Below are positions 14,253 through 28,154 of a stretch of DNA of 64,000 nucleotides, piece by piece (the stretch's first letter is position 1; each line of letters begins with the position of its first letter). The notes under the pieces were generated by a model. The model was not told the DNA's origin and made no database searches. It saw only the letters and a list, made by a program, of their open reading frames with translations. Made by a program: the position numbers and the translations under genes. This DNA comes from Endomychus coccineus (lineage: Eukaryota > Arthropoda > Insecta > Coleoptera > Endomychidae): the NCBI GenBank assembly GCA_958510875.1, contig OY294067.1, positions 31,546,912 through 31,610,911 of the forward strand. Direction: 5' to 3'.

Positions 14253-17200
14253 TAAAGTGATTTCGGATATAAAAGAACGTCATCAGGAATTATTTTCATC
14301 AAGAATAACTCCCCTCCACCGCCCGATTTTTAGGTAGAAGAGTGGTCTGTGCGGATGCTTATTTAAAGCAACGTAGAGACTTTGGGGACTTGCTATATTT
14401 ATCATTAAAAAAATAAGCTTTGTTCGCTTTATTTCCTGATTCCGTTTTTTCCGGTCATTGAAAAGATATAAGAAATTTCAAATCGGGTCAATAATTTAGA
14501 TTTATGAGAAATCTTTATCATACCCAAGCGAATATCAAAATAAGATTGAACTGCTTTCATGTATTTTGACTAATTCAGTTTTGTAAAGTGATTTCGGATA
14601 TAAAAGAACGTCATCAGGAATTATTTTCATCAAGAATAACTCCCCTTCTCCGCCCGTTTTTTAGGTAGAAGAGTGGCCTGTGCGGAAGCTTATTTAAAGC
14701 AACGTAGAGACTTTGGGGACTTGCTATATTTATCATTAAAAAAATAAGCTTTGTTCGCTTCATTTCCTGATTCCGTTTTTTCCGGTCATTGAAAAGATAT
14801 AAGAAGTTTCAAATCGGGTGAATAATTTAGATTTATGAGAAATCTTTATCATACCCAAGCGAATATCAAAATAAGATTGAACTGCTTTCATGTATTTTGA
14901 CTAATTCAGTTTTGTAAAGTGATTTCGGATATAAAAGAACGTCATCAGGAATTATTTTCATCAAGAATAACTCCCCTTCTCCGCCCGTTTTTTAGGTAGA
15001 AGAGTGGCCTGTGCGGATGCTTATTTAAAGCAACGTAGAGACTTTGGGGACTTGCTATATTTATCATTAAAAAAATAAGCTTTGTTCGCTTCATTTCCTG
15101 ATTCCGTTTTTTCCGGTCATTGAAAAGATATAAGAAATTTCAAATCGGGTCAATAATTTAGATTTATGAGAAATCTTTATCATACCCAAGCGAATATCAA
15201 AATAAGATTGAACTGCTTTCATGTATTTTGACTAATTCAGTTTTGTAAAGTGATTTCGGATATAAAAGAACGTCATCAGGAATTATTTTCATCAAGAATA
15301 ACTCCCCTTCTCCGCCCGTTTTTTAGGTAGAAGAGTGGCCTGTGCGGATGCTTATTTAAAGCAACGTAGAGACTTTGGGGACTTGCTATATTTATCATTA
15401 AAAAAATAAGCTTTGTTCGCTTCATTTCCTGATTCCGTTTTTTCCGGTCATTGAAAAGATATAAGAAATTTCAAATCGGGTCAATAATTTAGATTTATGA
15501 GAAATCTTTATCATACCCAAGCGAATATCAAAATAAGATTGAACTGCTTTCATGTATTTTGACTAATTCAGTTTTGTAAAGTGATTTCGGATATAAAAGA
15601 ACGTCATCAGGAATTATTTTCATCAAGAATAACTCCCCTTCTCCGCCCGTTTTTTAGGTAGAAGAGTGGCCTGTGCGGATGCTTATTTAAAGCAACGTAG
15701 AGACTTTGGGGACTTGCTATATTTATCATTAAAAAAATAAGCTTTGTTCGCTTCATTTCCTGATTCCGTTTTTTCCGGTCATTGAAAAGATATAAGAAAT
15801 TTCAAATCGGGTCAATAATTTAGATTTATGAGAAATCTTTATCATACCCAAGCGAATATCAAAATAAGATTGAACTGCTTTCATGTATTTTGACTAATTC
15901 AGTTTTGTAAAGTGATTTCGGATATAAAAGAACGTCATCAGGAATTATTTTCATCAAGAATAACTCCCCTTCTCCGCCCGTTTTTTAGGTAGAAGAGTGG
16001 CCTGTGCGGATGCTTATTTAAAGCAACGTAGAGACTTTGGGGACTTGCTATATTTATCATTAAAAAAATAAGCTTTGTTCGCTTCATTTCCTGATTCCGT
16101 TTTTTCCGGTCATTGAAAAGATATAAGAAATTTCAAATCGGGTCAATAATTTAGATTTATGAGAAATCTTTATCATACCCAAGCGAATATCAAAATAAGA
16201 TTGAACTGCTTTCATGTATTTTGACTAATTCAGTTTTGTAAAGTGATTTCGGATATAAAAGAACGTCATCAGGAATTATTTTCATCAAGAATAACTCCCC
16301 TTCTCCGCCCGTTTTTTAGGTAGAAGAGTGGCCTGTGCGGAAGCTTATTTAAAGCAACGTAGAGACTTTGGGGACTTGCTATATTTATCATTAAAAAAAT
16401 AAGCTTTGTTCGCTTCATTTCCTGATTCCGTTTTTTCCGGTCATTGAAAAGATATAAGAAATTTCAAATCGGGTCAATAATTTAGATTTATGAGAAATCT
16501 TTATCATACCCAAGCGAATATCAAAATAAGATTGAACTGCTTTCATGTATTTTGACTAATTCAGTTTTGTAAAGTGATTTCGGATATAAAAGAACGTCAT
16601 CAGGAATTATTTTCATCAAGAATAACTCCCCTTCTCCGCCCGTTTTTTAGGTAGAAGAGTGGCCTGTGCGGAAGCTTATTTAAAGCAACGTAGAGACTTT
16701 GGGGACTTGCTATATTTATCATTAAAAAAATAAGCTTTGTTCGCTTCATTTCCTGATTCCGTTTTTTCCGGTCATTGAAAAGATATAAGAAATTTCAAAT
16801 CGGGTCAATAATTTAGATTTATGAGAAATCTTTATCATACCCAAGCGAATATCAAAATAAGATTGAACTGCTTTCATGTATTTTGACTAATTCAGTTTTG
16901 TAAAGTGATTTCGGATATAAAAGAACGTCATCAGGAATTATTTTCATCAAGAATAACTCCCCTTCTCCGCCCGTTTTTTAGGTAGAAGAGTGGCCTGTGC
17001 GGATGCTTATTTAAAGCAACGTAGAGACTTTGGGGACTTGCTATATTTATCATTAAAAAAATAAGCTTTGTTCGCTTCATTTCCTGATTCCGTTTTTTCC
17101 GGTCATTGAAAAGATATAAGAAATTTCAAATCGGGTCAATAATTTAGATTTATGAGAAATCTTTATCATACCCAAGCGAATATCAAAATAAGATTGAACT

Positions 17201-17562
17201 GCTTTCATGTATTTTGACTAATTCAGTTTTGTAAAGTGATTTCGGATATAAAAGAACGTCATCAGGAATTATTTTCATCAAGAATAACTCCCCTTCTCCG
17301 CCCGTTTTTTAGGTAGAAGAGTGGCCTGTGCGGATGCTTATTTAAAGCAACGTAGAGACTTTGGGGACTTGCTATATTTATCATTAAAAAAATAAGCTTT
17401 GTTCGCTTCATTTCCTGATTCCGTTTTTTCCGGTCATTGAAAAGATATAAGAAATTTCAAATCGGGTCAATAATTTAGATTTATGAGAAATCTTTATCAT
17501 ACCCAAGCGAATATCAAAATAAGATTGAACTGCTTTCATGTATTTTGACTAATTCAGTTTTG

Positions 17563-17893
17563 TAAAGTGATTTCGGATATAAAAGAACGTCATCAGGAAT
17601 TATTTTCATCAAGAATAACTCCCCTTCTCCGCCCGTTTTTTAGGTAGAAGAGTGGCCTGTGCGGATGCTTATTTAAAGCAACGTAGAGACTTTGGGGACT
17701 TGCTATATTTATCATTAAAAAAATAAGCTTTGTTCGCTTCATTTCCTGATTCCGTTTTTTCCGGTCATTGAAAAGATATAAGAAATTTCAAATCGGGTCA
17801 ATAATTTAGATTTATGAGAAATCTTTATCATACCCAAGCGAATATCAAAATAAGTTTGAACTGCTTTCATGTATTTTGACTGATTCAGTTTTG
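17563..17893. repeat. Orphan G monomer without its D partner (n = 53)
   Basis: This G monomer is followed directly by a class B monomer that begins GATATAAAAG. It is the only one of nine G monomers without a D monomer downstream, which points to an exchange breakpoint near 17893. Confidence 0.75.
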
Positions 17894-20210
17894 TAAAGTG
17901 ATTTCGGATATAAAAGAACGTCATCAGGAATTATTTTCATCAAGAATAACTCCCCTCCACCGCCCGATTTTTAGGTAGAAGAGTGGTCTGTGCGGATGCT
18001 TATTTAAAGCAACGTAGAGACTTTGGGGACTTGCTATATTTATCGTTAAAAAAATAAGCTTTGTTCGCTTTATTTCCTGATTCCGTTTTTTCCGGTCATT
18101 GAAAAGATATAAGAAATTTCAAATCGGGTCAATAATTTAGATTTATGAGAAATCTTTATCATACCCAAGCGAATATCAAAATAAGATTGAACTGCTTTCA
18201 TGTATTTTGACTAATTCAGTTTTGTAAAGTGATTTCGGATATAAAAGAACGTCATCAGGAATTATTTTCATCAAGAATAACTCCCCTCCACCGCCCGATT
18301 TTTAGGTAGAAGAGTGGTCTGTGCGGATGCTTATTTAAAGCAACGTAGAGACTTTGGGGACTTGCTATATTTATCGTTAAAAAAATAAGCTTTGTTCGCT
18401 TTATTTCCTGATTCCGTTTTTTCCGGTCATTGAAAAGATATAAGAAATTTCAAATCGGGTCAATAATTTAGATTTATGAGAAATCTTTATCATACCCAAG
18501 CGAATATCAATATAAGATTGAACTGCTTTCATGTATTTTGACTAATTCAGTTTTGTAAAGTGATTTCGGATATAAAAGAACGTCATCAGGAATTATTTTC
18601 ATCAAGAATAACTCCCCTCCACCGCCCGATTTTTAGGTAGAAGAGTGGTCTGTGCGGATGCTTATTTAAAGCAACGTAGAGACTTTGGGGACTTGCTATA
18701 TTTATCGTTAAAAAAATAAGCTTTGTTCGCTTTATTTCCTGATTCCGTTTTTTCCGGTCATTGAAAAGATATAAGAAATTTCAAATCGGGTCAATAATTT
18801 AGATTTATGAGAAATCTTTATCATACCCAAGCGAATATCAAAATAAGATTGAACTGCTTTCATGTATTTTGACTAATTCAGTTTTGTAAAGTGATTTCGG
18901 ATATAAAAGAACGTCATCAGGAATTATTTTCATCAAGAATAACTCCCCTCCACCGCCCGATTTTTAGGTAGAAGAGTGGTCTGTGCGGATGCTTATTTAA
19001 AGCAACGTAGAGACTTTGGGGACTTGCTATATTTATCGTTAAAAAAATAAGCTTTGTTCGCTTCATTTCCTGATTCCGTTTTTTCCGGTCATTGAAAAGA
19101 TATAAGAAATTTCAAATTGGGTCAATAATTTAGATTTATGAGAAATCTTTATCATACCCAAGCGAATATCAAAATAAGATTGAACTGCTTTCATGTATTT
19201 TGACTAATTCAGTTTTGTAAAGTGATTTCGGATATAAAAGAACGTCATCAGGAATTATTTTCATCAAGAATAACTCCCCTTCTCCGCCCGTTTTTTAGGT
19301 AGAAGAGTGGCCTGTGCGGATGCTTATTTAAAGCAACGTAGAGACTTTGGGGACTTGCTATATTTATCATTAAAAAAATAAGCTTTGTTCGCTTTATTTC
19401 CTGATTCCGTTTTTTCCGGTCATTGAAAAGATATAAGAAATTTCAAATCGGGTCAATAATTTAGATTTATGAGAAATCTTTATCATACCCAAGCGAATAT
19501 CAAAATAAGATTGAACTGCTTTCATGTATTTTGACTAATTCAGTTTTGTAAAGTGATTTCGGATATAAAAGAACGTCATCAGGAATTATTTTCATCAAGA
19601 ATAACTCCCCTTCTCCGCCCGTTTTTTAGGTAGAAGAGTGGCCTGTGCGGATGCTTATTTAAAGCAACGTAGAGACTTTGGGGACTTGCTATATTTATCA
19701 TTAAAAAAATAAGCTTTGTTCGCTTTATTTCCTGATTCCGTTTTTTCCGGTCATTGAAAAGATATAAGAAATTTCAAATCGGGTCAATAATTTAGATTTA
19801 TGAGAAATCTTTATCATACCCAAGCGAATATCAAAATAAGATTGAACTGCTTTCATGTATTTTGACTAATTCAGTTTTGTAAAGTGATTTCGGATATGAA
19901 AGAACGTCATCAGGAATTATTTTCATCAAGAATAACTCCCCTTCTCCGCCCGTTTTTTAGGTAGAAGAGTGGCCTGTGCGGATGCTTATTTAAAGCAACG
20001 TAGAGACTTTGGGGACTTGCTATATTTATCATTAAAAAAATAAGCTTTGTTCGCTTCATTTCCTGATTCCGTTTTTTCCGGTCATTGAAAAGATATAAGA
20101 AATTTCAAATCGGGTCAATAATTTAGATTTATGAGAAATCTTTATCATACCCAAGCGAATATCAAAATAAGATTGAACTGCTTTCATGTATTTTGACTAA
20201 TTCAGTTTTG

Positions 20211-20872
20211 TAAAGTGATTTCGGATATAAAAGAACGTCATCAGGAATTATTTTCATCAAGAATAACTCCCCTTCTCCGCCCGTTTTTTAGGTAGAAGAG
20301 TGGCCTGTGCGGATGCTTATTTAAAGCAACGTAGAGACTTTGGGGACTTGCTATATTTATCATTAAAAAAATAAGCTTTGTTCGCTTCATTTCCTGATTC
20401 CGTTTTTTCCGGTCATTGAAAAGATATAAGAAATTTCAAATCGGGTCAATAATTTAGATTTATGAGAAATCTTTATCATACCCAAGCGAATATCAAAATA
20501 AGTTTGAACTGCTTTCATGTATTTTGACTGATTCAGTTTTGTAAAGTGATTTCGGATATGAAAGAACGTCATCAGGAATTATTTTCATCAAGAATAACTC
20601 CCCTCCTCCGCCCGATTCTTAGGTAGAAGAGTGGTCTGTGCGGATGCTTATTTAAAGCAACGTAGAGAATTTGGGGACTTGCTATATTTATCGTTAAAAA
20701 AATAAGCTTTGTTCGCTTTATTTCCTGATTCCGTTTTTTCCGGTCATTGAAAAGATATAAGAAATTTCAAATCGGGTCAATAATTTAGATTTATGAGAAA
20801 TCTTTATCATACCCAAGCGAATATCAATATAAGATTGAACTGCTTTCATGTATTTTGACTAATTCAGTTTTG
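20211..20872. repeat. Marker pair G-D, copy 3 (n = 61-62)
   Basis: The D monomer carries CAATATAAG. It is followed by a B monomer with TTGGGT and an A monomer with GATATGAAAG. Confidence 0.8.
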
Positions 20873-21534
20873 TAAAGTGATTTCGGATATAAAAGAACGT
20901 CATCAGGAATTATTTTCATCAAGAATAACTCCCCTCCACCGCCCGATTTTTAGGTAGAAGAGTGGTCTGTGCGGATGCTTATTTAAAGCAACGTAGAGAC
21001 TTTGGGGACTTGCTATATTTATCGTTAAAAAAATAAGCTTTGTTCGCTTCATTTCCTGATTCCGTTTTTTCCGGTCATTGAAAAGATATAAGAAATTTCA
21101 AATTGGGTCAATAATTTAGATTTATGAGAAATCTTTATCATACCCAAGCGAATATCAAAATAAGATTGAACTGCTTTCATGTATTTTGACTAATTCAGTT
21201 TTGTAAAGTGATTTCGGATATGAAAGAACGTCATCAGGAATTATTTTCATCAAGAATAACTCCCCTTCTCCGCCCGTTTTTTAGGTAGAAGAGTGGCCTG
21301 TGCGGATGCTTATTTAAAGCAACGTAGAGACTTTGGGGACTTGCTATATTTATCATTAAAAAAATAAGCTTTGTTCGCTTCATTTCCTGATTCCGTTTTT
21401 TCCGGTCATTGAAAAGATATAAGAAATTTCAAATCGGGTCAATAATTTAGATTTATGAGAAATCTTTATCATACCCAAGCGAATATCAAAATAAGATTGA
21501 ACTGCTTTCATGTATTTTGACTAATTCAGTTTTG

Positions 21535-22858
21535 TAAAGTGATTTCGGATATAAAAGAACGTCATCAGGAATTATTTTCATCAAGAATAACTCCCCTTCT
21601 CCGCCCGTTTTTTAGGTAGAAGAGTGGCCTGTGCGGATGCTTATTTAAAGCAACGTAGAGACTTTGGGGACTTGCTATATTTATCATTAAAAAAATAAGC
21701 TTTGTTCGCTTCATTTCCTGATTCCGTTTTTTCCGGTCATTGAAAAGATATAAGAAATTTCAAATCGGGTCAATAATTTAGATTTATGAGAAATCTTTAT
21801 CATACCCAAGCGAATATCAAAATAAGTTTGAACTGCTTTCATGTATTTTGACTGATTCAGTTTTGTAAAGTGATTTCGGATATGAAAGAACGTCATCAGG
21901 AATTATTTTCATCAAGAATAACTCCCCTCCTCCGCCCGATTCTTAGGTAGAAGAGTGGTCTGTGCGGATGCTTATTTAAAGCAACGTAGAGAATTTGGGG
22001 ACTTGCTATATTTATCGTTAAAAAAATAAGCTTTGTTCGCTTTATTTCCTGATTCCGTTTTTTCCGGTCATTGAAAAGATATAAGAAATTTCAAATCGGG
22101 TCAATAATTTAGATTTATGAGAAATCTTTATCATACCCAAGCGAATATCAAAATAAGATTGAACTGCTTTCATGTATTTTGACTAATTCAGTTTTGTAAA
22201 GTGATTTCGGATATAAAAGAACGTCATCAGGAATTATTTTCATCAAGAATAACTCCCCTCCACCGCCCGATTTTTAGGTAGAAGAGTGGTCTGTGCGGAT
22301 GCTTATTTAAAGCAACGTAGAGACTTTGGGGACTTGCTATATTTATCGTTAAAAAAATAAGCTTTGTTCGCTTCATTTCCTGATTCCGTTTTTTCCGGTC
22401 ATTGAAAAGATATAAGAAATTTCAAATCGGGTCAATAATTTAGATTTATGAGAAATCTTTATCATACCCAAGCGAATATCAAAATAAGATTGAACTGCTT
22501 TCATGTATTTTGACTAATTCAGTTTTGTAAAGTGATTTCGGATATAAAAGAACGTCATCAGGAATTATTTTCATCAAGAATAACTCCCCTCCACCGCCCG
22601 ATTTTTAGGTAGAAGAGTGGTCTGTGCGGATGCTTATTTAAAGCAACGTAGAGACTTTGGGGACTTGCTATATTTATCGTTAAAAAAATAAGCTTTGTTC
22701 GCTTTATTTCCTGATTCCGTTTTTTCCGGTCATTGAAAAGATATAAGAAATTTCAAATCGGGTCAATAATTTAGATTTATGAGAAATCTTTATCATACCC
22801 AAGCGAATATCAAAATAAGATTGAACTGCTTTCATGTATTTTGACTAATTCAGTTTTG
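21535..22858. repeat. Four-monomer higher-order unit G-D-B-B, copy 1 (n = 65-68)
   Basis: The order is G, D, B with GCTTC, then B with GCTTT. The D monomer has CAAAATAAG rather than CAATATAAG, which separates this unit from copies 1-3 of the marker pair. Confidence 0.8.
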
Positions 22859-24182
22859 TAAAGTGATTTCGGATATAAAAGAACGTCATCAGGAATTATT
22901 TTCATCAAGAATAACTCCCCTTCTCCGCCCGTTTTTTAGGTAGAAGAGTGGCCTGTGCGGATGCTTATTTAAAGCAACGTAGAGACTTTGGGGACTTGCT
23001 ATATTTATCATTAAAAAAATAAGCTTTGTTCGCTTCATTTCCTGATTCCGTTTTTTCCGGTCATTGAAAAGATATAAGAAATTTCAAATCGGGTCAATAA
23101 TTTAGATTTATGAGAAATCTTTATCATACCCAAGCGAATATCGAAATAAGTTTGAACTGCTTTCATGTATTTTGACTGATTCAGTTTTGTAAAGTGATTT
23201 CGGATATGAAAGAACGTCATCAGGAATTATTTTCATCAAGAATAACTCCCCTCCTCCGCCCGATTCTTAGGTAGAAGAGTGGTCTGTGCGGATGCTTATT
23301 TAAAGCAACGTAGAGAATTTGGGGACTTGCTATATTTATCGTTAAAAAAATAAGCTTTGTTCGCTTTATTTCCTGATTCCGTTTTTTCCGGTCATTGAAA
23401 AGATATAAGAAATTTCAAATCGGGTCAATAATTTAGATTTATGAGAAATCTTTATCATACCCAAGCGAATATCAAAATAAGATTGAACTGCTTTCATGTA
23501 TTTTGACTAATTCAGTTTTGTAAAGTGATTTCGGATATAAAAGAACGTCATCAGGAATTATTTTCATCAAGAATAACTCCCCTCCACCGCCCGATTTTTA
23601 GGTAGAAGAGTGGTCTGTGCGGATGCTTATTTAAAGCAACGTAGAGACTTTGGGGACTTGCTATATTTATCGTTAAAAAAATAAGCTTTGTTCGCTTCAT
23701 TTCCTGATTCCGTTTTTTCCGGTCATTGAAAAGATATAAGAAATTTCAAATCGGGTCAATAATTTAGATTTATGAGAAATCTTTATCATACCCAAGCGAA
23801 TATCAAAATAAGATTGAACTGCTTTCATGTATTTTGACTAATTCAGTTTTGTAAAGTGATTTCGGATATAAAAGAACGTCATCAGGAATTATTTTCATCA
23901 AGAATAACTCCCCTCCACCGCCCGATTTTTAGGTAGAAGAGTGGTCTGTGCGGATGCTTATTTAAAGCAACGTAGAGACTTTGGGGACTTGCTATATTTA
24001 TCGTTAAAAAAATAAGCTTTGTTCGCTTTATTTCCTGATTCCGTTTTTTCCGGTCATTGAAAAGATATAAGAAATTTCAAATCGGGTCAATAATTTAGAT
24101 TTATGAGAAATCTTTATCATACCCAAGCGAATATCAAAATAAGATTGAACTGCTTTCATGTATTTTGACTAATTCAGTTTTG
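22859..24182. repeat. Four-monomer higher-order unit G-D-B-B, copy 2 (n = 69-72)
   Basis: It repeats the previous 1324 bases site for site in the diagnostic positions I compared. The exception is a private ATCGAAATAAG in the G monomer near 23141. The tandem copy is therefore recent. Confidence 0.8.
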
Positions 24183-25837
24183 TAAAGTGATTTCGGATAT
24201 AAAAGAACGTCATCAGGAATTATTTTCATCAAGAATAACTCCCCTCCACCGCCCGATTTTTAGGTAGAAGAGTGGTCTGTGCGGATGCTTATTTAAAGCA
24301 ACGTAGAGACTTTGGGGACTTGCTATATTTATCGTTAAAAAAATAAGCTTTGTTCGCTTTATTTCCTGATTCCGTTTTTTCCGGTCATTGAAAAGATATA
24401 AGAAATTTCAAATCGGGTCAATAATTTAGATTTATGAGAAATCTTTATCATACCCAAGCGAATATCAAAATAAGATTGAACTGCTTTCATGTATTTTGAC
24501 TAATTCAGTTTTGTAAAGTGATTTCGGATATAAAAGAACGTCATCAGGAATTATTTTCATCAAGAATAACTCCCCTCCACCGCCCGATTTTTAGGTAGAA
24601 GAGTGGTCTGTGCGGATGCTTATTTAAAGCAACGTAGAGACTTTGGGGACTTGCTATATTTATCGTTAAAAAAATAAGCTTTGTTCGCTTTATTTCCTGA
24701 TTCCGTTTTTTCCGGTCATTGAAAAGATATAAGAAATTTCAAATCGGGTCAATAATTTAGATTTATGAGAAATCTTTATCATACCCAAGCGAATATCAAA
24801 ATAAGATTGAACTGCTTTCATGTATTTTGACTAATTCAGTTTTGTAAAGTGATTTCGGATATAAAAGAACGTCATCAGGAATTATTTTCATCAAGAATAA
24901 CTCCCCTCCACCGCCCGATTTTTAGGTAGAAGAGTGGTCTGTGCGGATGCTTATTTAAAGCAACGTAGAGACTTTGGGGACTTGCTATATTTATCGTTAA
25001 AAAAATAAGCTTTGTTCGCTTCATTTCCTGATTCCGTTTTTTCCGGTCATTGAAAAGATATAAGAAATTTCAAATCGGGTCAATAATTTAGATTTATGAG
25101 AAATCTTTATCATACCCAAGCGAATATCAAAATAAGATTGAACTGCTTTCATGTATTTTGACTAATTCAGTTTTGTAAAGTGATTTCGGATATAAAAGAA
25201 CGTCATCAGGAATTATTTTCATCAAGAATAACTCCCCTCCACCGCCCGATTTTTAGGTAGAAGAGTGGTCTGTGCGGATGCTTATTTAAAGCAACGTAGA
25301 GACTTTGGGGACTTGCTATATTTATCGTTAAAAAAATAAGCTTTGTTCGCTTTATTTCCTGATTCCGTTTTTTCCGGTCATTGAAAAGATATAAGAAATT
25401 TCAAATCGGGTCAATAATTTAGATTTATGAGAAATCTTTATCATACCCAAGCGAATATCAAAATAAGATTGAACTGCTTTCATGTATTTTGACTAATTCA
25501 GTTTTGTAAAGTGATTTCGGATATAAAAGAACGTCATCAGGAATTATTTTCATCAAGAATAACTCCCCTCCACCGCCCGATTTTTAGGTAGAAGAGTGGT
25601 CTGTGCGGATGCTTATTTAAAGCAACGTAGAGACTTTGGGGACTTGCTATATTTATCGTTAAAAAAATAAGCTTTGTTCGCTTTATTTCCTGATTCCGTT
25701 TTTTCCGGTCATTGAAAAGATATAAGAAATTTCAAATCGGGTCAATAATTTAGATTTATGAGAAATCTTTATCATACCCAAGCGAATATCAAAATAAGAT
25801 TGAACTGCTTTCATGTATTTTGACTAATTCAGTTTTG

Positions 25838-26499
25838 TAAAGTGATTTCGGATATGAAAGAACGTCATCAGGAATTATTTTCATCAAGAATAACTCCCCT
25901 TCTCCGCCCGTTTTTTAGGTAGAAGAGTGGCCTGTGCGGATGCTTATTTAAAGCAACGTAGAGACTTTGGGGACTTGCTATATTTATCATTAAAAAAATT
26001 AGCTTTGTTTGCTTTATTTCCTGATTCCGTTTTTTCCGGTCATTGAAAAGATATAAGAAATTTCAAATCGGGTCAATAATTTAGATTTATGAGAAATCTT
26101 TATCATACCCAAGCGAATATCAAAATAAGTTTGAACTGCTTTCATGTATTTTGACTGATTCAGTTTTGTAAAGTGATTTCGGATATGAAAGAACGTCATC
26201 AGGAATTATTTTCATCAAGAATAACTCCCCTCCTCCGCCCGATTCTTAGGTAGAAGAGTGGTCTGTGCGGATGCTTATTTAAAGCAACGTAGAGAATTTG
26301 GGGACTTGCTATATTTATCGTTAAAAAAATAAGCTTTGTTCGCTTTATTTCCTGATTCCGTTTTTTCCGGTCATTGAAAAGATATAAGAAATTTCAAATC
26401 GGGTCAATAATTTAGATTTATGAGAAATCTTTATCATACCCAAGCGAATATCAATATAAGATTGAACTGCTTTCATGTATTTTGACTAATTCAGTTTTG
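25838..26499. repeat. Marker pair G-D on a different left half (n = 78-79)
   Basis: The G-type right half is joined here to a left half with GATATGAAAG and AATTAGCTTTGTTTGC, unlike most G monomers, which have GATATAAAAG and ATAAGCTTTGTTCGC. This is a recombinant monomer. Confidence 0.75.
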
Positions 26500-27492
26500 T
26501 AAAGTGATTTCGGATATAAAAGAACGTCATCAGGAATTATTTTCATCAAGAATAACTCCCCTCCACCGCCCGATTTTTAGGTAGAAGAGTGGTCTGTGCG
26601 GATGCTTATTTAAAGCAACGTAGAGACTTTGGGGACTTGCTATATTTATCGTTAAAAAAATAAGCTTTGTTCGCTTTATTTCCTGATTCCGTTTTTTCCG
26701 GTCATTGAAAAGATATAAGAAATTTCAAATCGGGTCAATAATTTAGATTTATGAGAAATCTTTATCATACCCAAGCGAATATCAAAATAAGATTGAACTG
26801 CTTTCATGTATTTTGACTAATTCAGTTTTGTAAAGTGATTTCGGATATAAAAGAACGTCATCAGGAATTATTTTCATCAAGAATAACTCCCCTCCACCGC
26901 CCGATTTTTAGGTAGAAGAGTGGTCTGTGCGGATGCTTATTTAAAGCAACGTAGAGACTTTGGGGACTTGCTATATTTATCATTAAAAAAATAAGCTTTG
27001 TTCGCTTTATTTCCTGATTCCGTTTTTTCCGGTCATTGAAAAGATATAAGAAATTTCAAATCGGGTCAATAATTTAGATTTATGAGAAATCTTTATCATA
27101 CCCAAGCGAATATCAATATAAGATTGAACTGCTTTCATGTATTTTGACTAATTCAGTTTTGTAAAGTGATTTCGGATATAAAAGAACGTCATCAGGAATT
27201 ATTTTCATCAAGAATAACTCCCCTCCACCGCCCGATTTTTAGGTAGAAGAGTGGTCTGTGCGGATGCTTATTTAAAGCAACGTAGAGACTTTGGGGACTT
27301 GCTATATTTATCGTTAAAAAAATAAGCTTTGTTCGCTTCATTTCCTGATTCCGTTTTTTCCGGTCATTGAAAAGATATAAGAAATTTCAAATTGGGTCAA
27401 TAATTTAGATTTATGAGAAATCTTTATCATACCCAAGCGAATATCAAAATAAGATTGAACTGCTTTCATGTATTTTGACTAATTCAGTTTTG

Positions 27493-28154
27493 TAAAGTGA
27501 TTTCGGATATGAAAGAACGTCATCAGGAATTATTTTCATCAAGAATAACTCCCCTTCTCCGCCCGTTTTTTAGGTAGAAGAGTGGCCTGTGCGGATGCTT
27601 ATTTAAAGCAACGTAGAGACTTTGGGGACTTGCTATATTTATCATTAAAAAAATTAGCTTTGTTTGCTTTATTTCCTGATTCCGTTTTTTCCGGTCATTG
27701 AAAAGATATAAGAAATTTCAAATCGGGTCAATAATTTAGATTTATGAGAAATCTTTATCATACCCAAGCGAATATCAAAATAAGTTTGAACTGCTTTCAT
27801 GTATTTTGACTGATTCAGTTTTGTAAAGTGATTTCGGATATGAAAGAACGTCATCAGGAATTATTTTCATCAAGAATAACTCCCCTCCTCCGCCCGATTC
27901 TTAGGTAGAAGAGTGGTCTGTGCGGATGCTTATTTAAAGCAACGTAGAGAATTTGGGGACTTGCTATATTTATCGTTAAAAAAATAAGCTTTGTTCGCTT
28001 TATTTCCTGATTCCGTTTTTTCCGGTCATTGAAAAGATATAAGAAATTTCAAATCGGGTCAATAATTTAGATTTATGAGAAATCTTTATCATACCCAAGC
28101 GAATATCAATATAAGATTGAACTGCTTTCATGTATTTTGACTAATTCAGTTTTG
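27493..28154. repeat. Second recombinant marker pair G-D (n = 83-84)
   Basis: It shares the unusual left half of n = 78 and lies five monomers later, so n = 78-80 and n = 83-85 are probably duplicates of one event. Confidence 0.75.

Larger units (their letters stand above)
8295..17893. repeat. Class A-dominated zone with 15- and 12-monomer duplications (n = 25-53)
   Basis: Class A monomers are interrupted at n = 27-28 and 42-43 by a D monomer followed by a B monomer. The order in n = 26-33 repeats in n = 41-48 (8626-11273 against 13591-16238, shift 4965). The order in n = 37-41 repeats in n = 49-53 (12267-13921 against 16239-17893, shift 3972). Both duplications are traced by GGAAGC monomers (29, 35, 37, 38, 44, 49, 50) and by the AAGTTTGAACTG/GACTGATTC marker monomers 26, 41 and 53. 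Confidence 0.75.
17894..28154. repeat. Mixed A/B/D zone with short higher-order units (n = 54-84)
   Basis: This zone carries the highest density of the marker pair (a class A monomer with AAGTTTGAACTG and GACTGATTC followed by a class D monomer), at n = 61, 65, 69, 78 and 83. The spacings are 4, 4, 9 and 5 monomers. Class B runs occupy n = 54-57 and 71-77. B monomers here usually have TCGTTA, and some carry TTGGGT in place of TCGGGT or CAATATAAG in place of CAAAATAAG. Confidence 0.8.
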
